Part shown: one piece after another, positions 15,868 to 15,909 of the stretch
Layout of the letters: every line of letters begins with the position of its first letter
Position numbering within the stretch: position 1 is the stretch's first letter
From: Arcobacter sp.
GTDB taxonomy: Bacteria; Campylobacterota; Campylobacteria; Campylobacterales; Arcobacteraceae
Length of the DNA: 15,909 nt
Assembly (NCBI GenBank): GCA_016744485.1
Contig: JADGEG010000027.1
Location: forward strand, 1-15,909
Direction: 5' to 3'
Notes under the pieces: model-generated
What the model was told of the DNA's origin: nothing
Databases searched by the model: none
The model's input: only the letters and a program-made list of their open reading frames with translations
Program-made: the position numbers and the translations under genes

Positions 15868-15909
15868 TTTTAAGGGCATCTCTAAAAACTACAGCTAACC
15901 AAGTCAAAA
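15868..15909. mobile_element. Possible terminus of an insertion sequence (cut by window edge)
   Basis: After a long AT-rich stretch the sequence changes abruptly at GGGCATCTCTAAAAAC (15870-15885) and stays visibly richer in G and C to the edge. A short G-rich start followed by a CTCTAAAAA-type stretch resembles the terminal inverted repeats of several transposon families, IS5-like ones among them. No transposase or second end is visible here, so the call rests only on pattern and composition. Confidence 0.3.

Noticed and set aside
1..15909. CRISPR array, tRNA or rRNA genes
   Set aside because: No regularly spaced repeats and no tRNA- or rRNA-like structured segments were seen by eye.

Overview
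The window is strongly AT-rich bacterial DNA with short intergenic gaps, good AGGA-type ribosome binding sites and two TTG starts supported by such sites. The gene order oadG-oadA-oadB-pckA, the Campylobacter-like sequence of the OadA/PycB protein and an all-alpha dimeric dUTPase all point to the Campylobacterota. An Arcobacter-like organism is the best guess; this is inferred from family knowledge and not from any marker gene in the window.

Layout. (1) 1-476: the C-terminal end of a GGDEF diguanylate cyclase cut by the window edge. (2) 621-5648: a plus-strand central-carbon operon encoding the three subunits of a sodium-pumping oxaloacetate decarboxylase (OadG, OadA, OadB) and ATP-dependent PEP carboxykinase, closed by a hairpin at 5720-5746. 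Together these genes interconvert PEP, oxaloacetate and pyruvate and couple oxaloacetate decarboxylation to Na+ export. (3) 5881-8479: a minus-strand group with a PhzF-family enzyme, an exported polysaccharide deacetylase and a small transglutaminase-like protein; the last two look like one transcription unit. (4) 8571-14755: a compact plus-strand operon starting from a near-consensus promoter. It encodes an M20 metallopeptidase, a RimK-type ATP-grasp ligase, a second ATP-grasp protein fused to helix-hairpin-helix modules, and a large M14 zinc carboxypeptidase with beta-sandwich-type modules at its C-terminus. (5) 14797-15717: a minus-strand dimeric dUTPase with an extra N-terminal helix-turn-helix-like region, preceded by a palindromic possible operator. 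(6) 15868-15909: a compositionally different stretch that could be the tip of an insertion sequence.

The most interesting region is the four-gene operon at 8634-14755. Two amide-bond-forming ATP-grasp proteins are flanked by two amide-bond-cleaving metallopeptidases, with gaps of 14, 9 and 3 bases. This looks like a dedicated system for making, trimming or recycling a peptide or amino-acid conjugate. The second ATP-grasp protein carries DNA-binding-type HhH modules and lacks the usual metal-binding Asn, and the M14 protein has extracellular-type modules but no signal peptide. I do not recognise this combination as a named system; its substrate cannot be read from the sequence.
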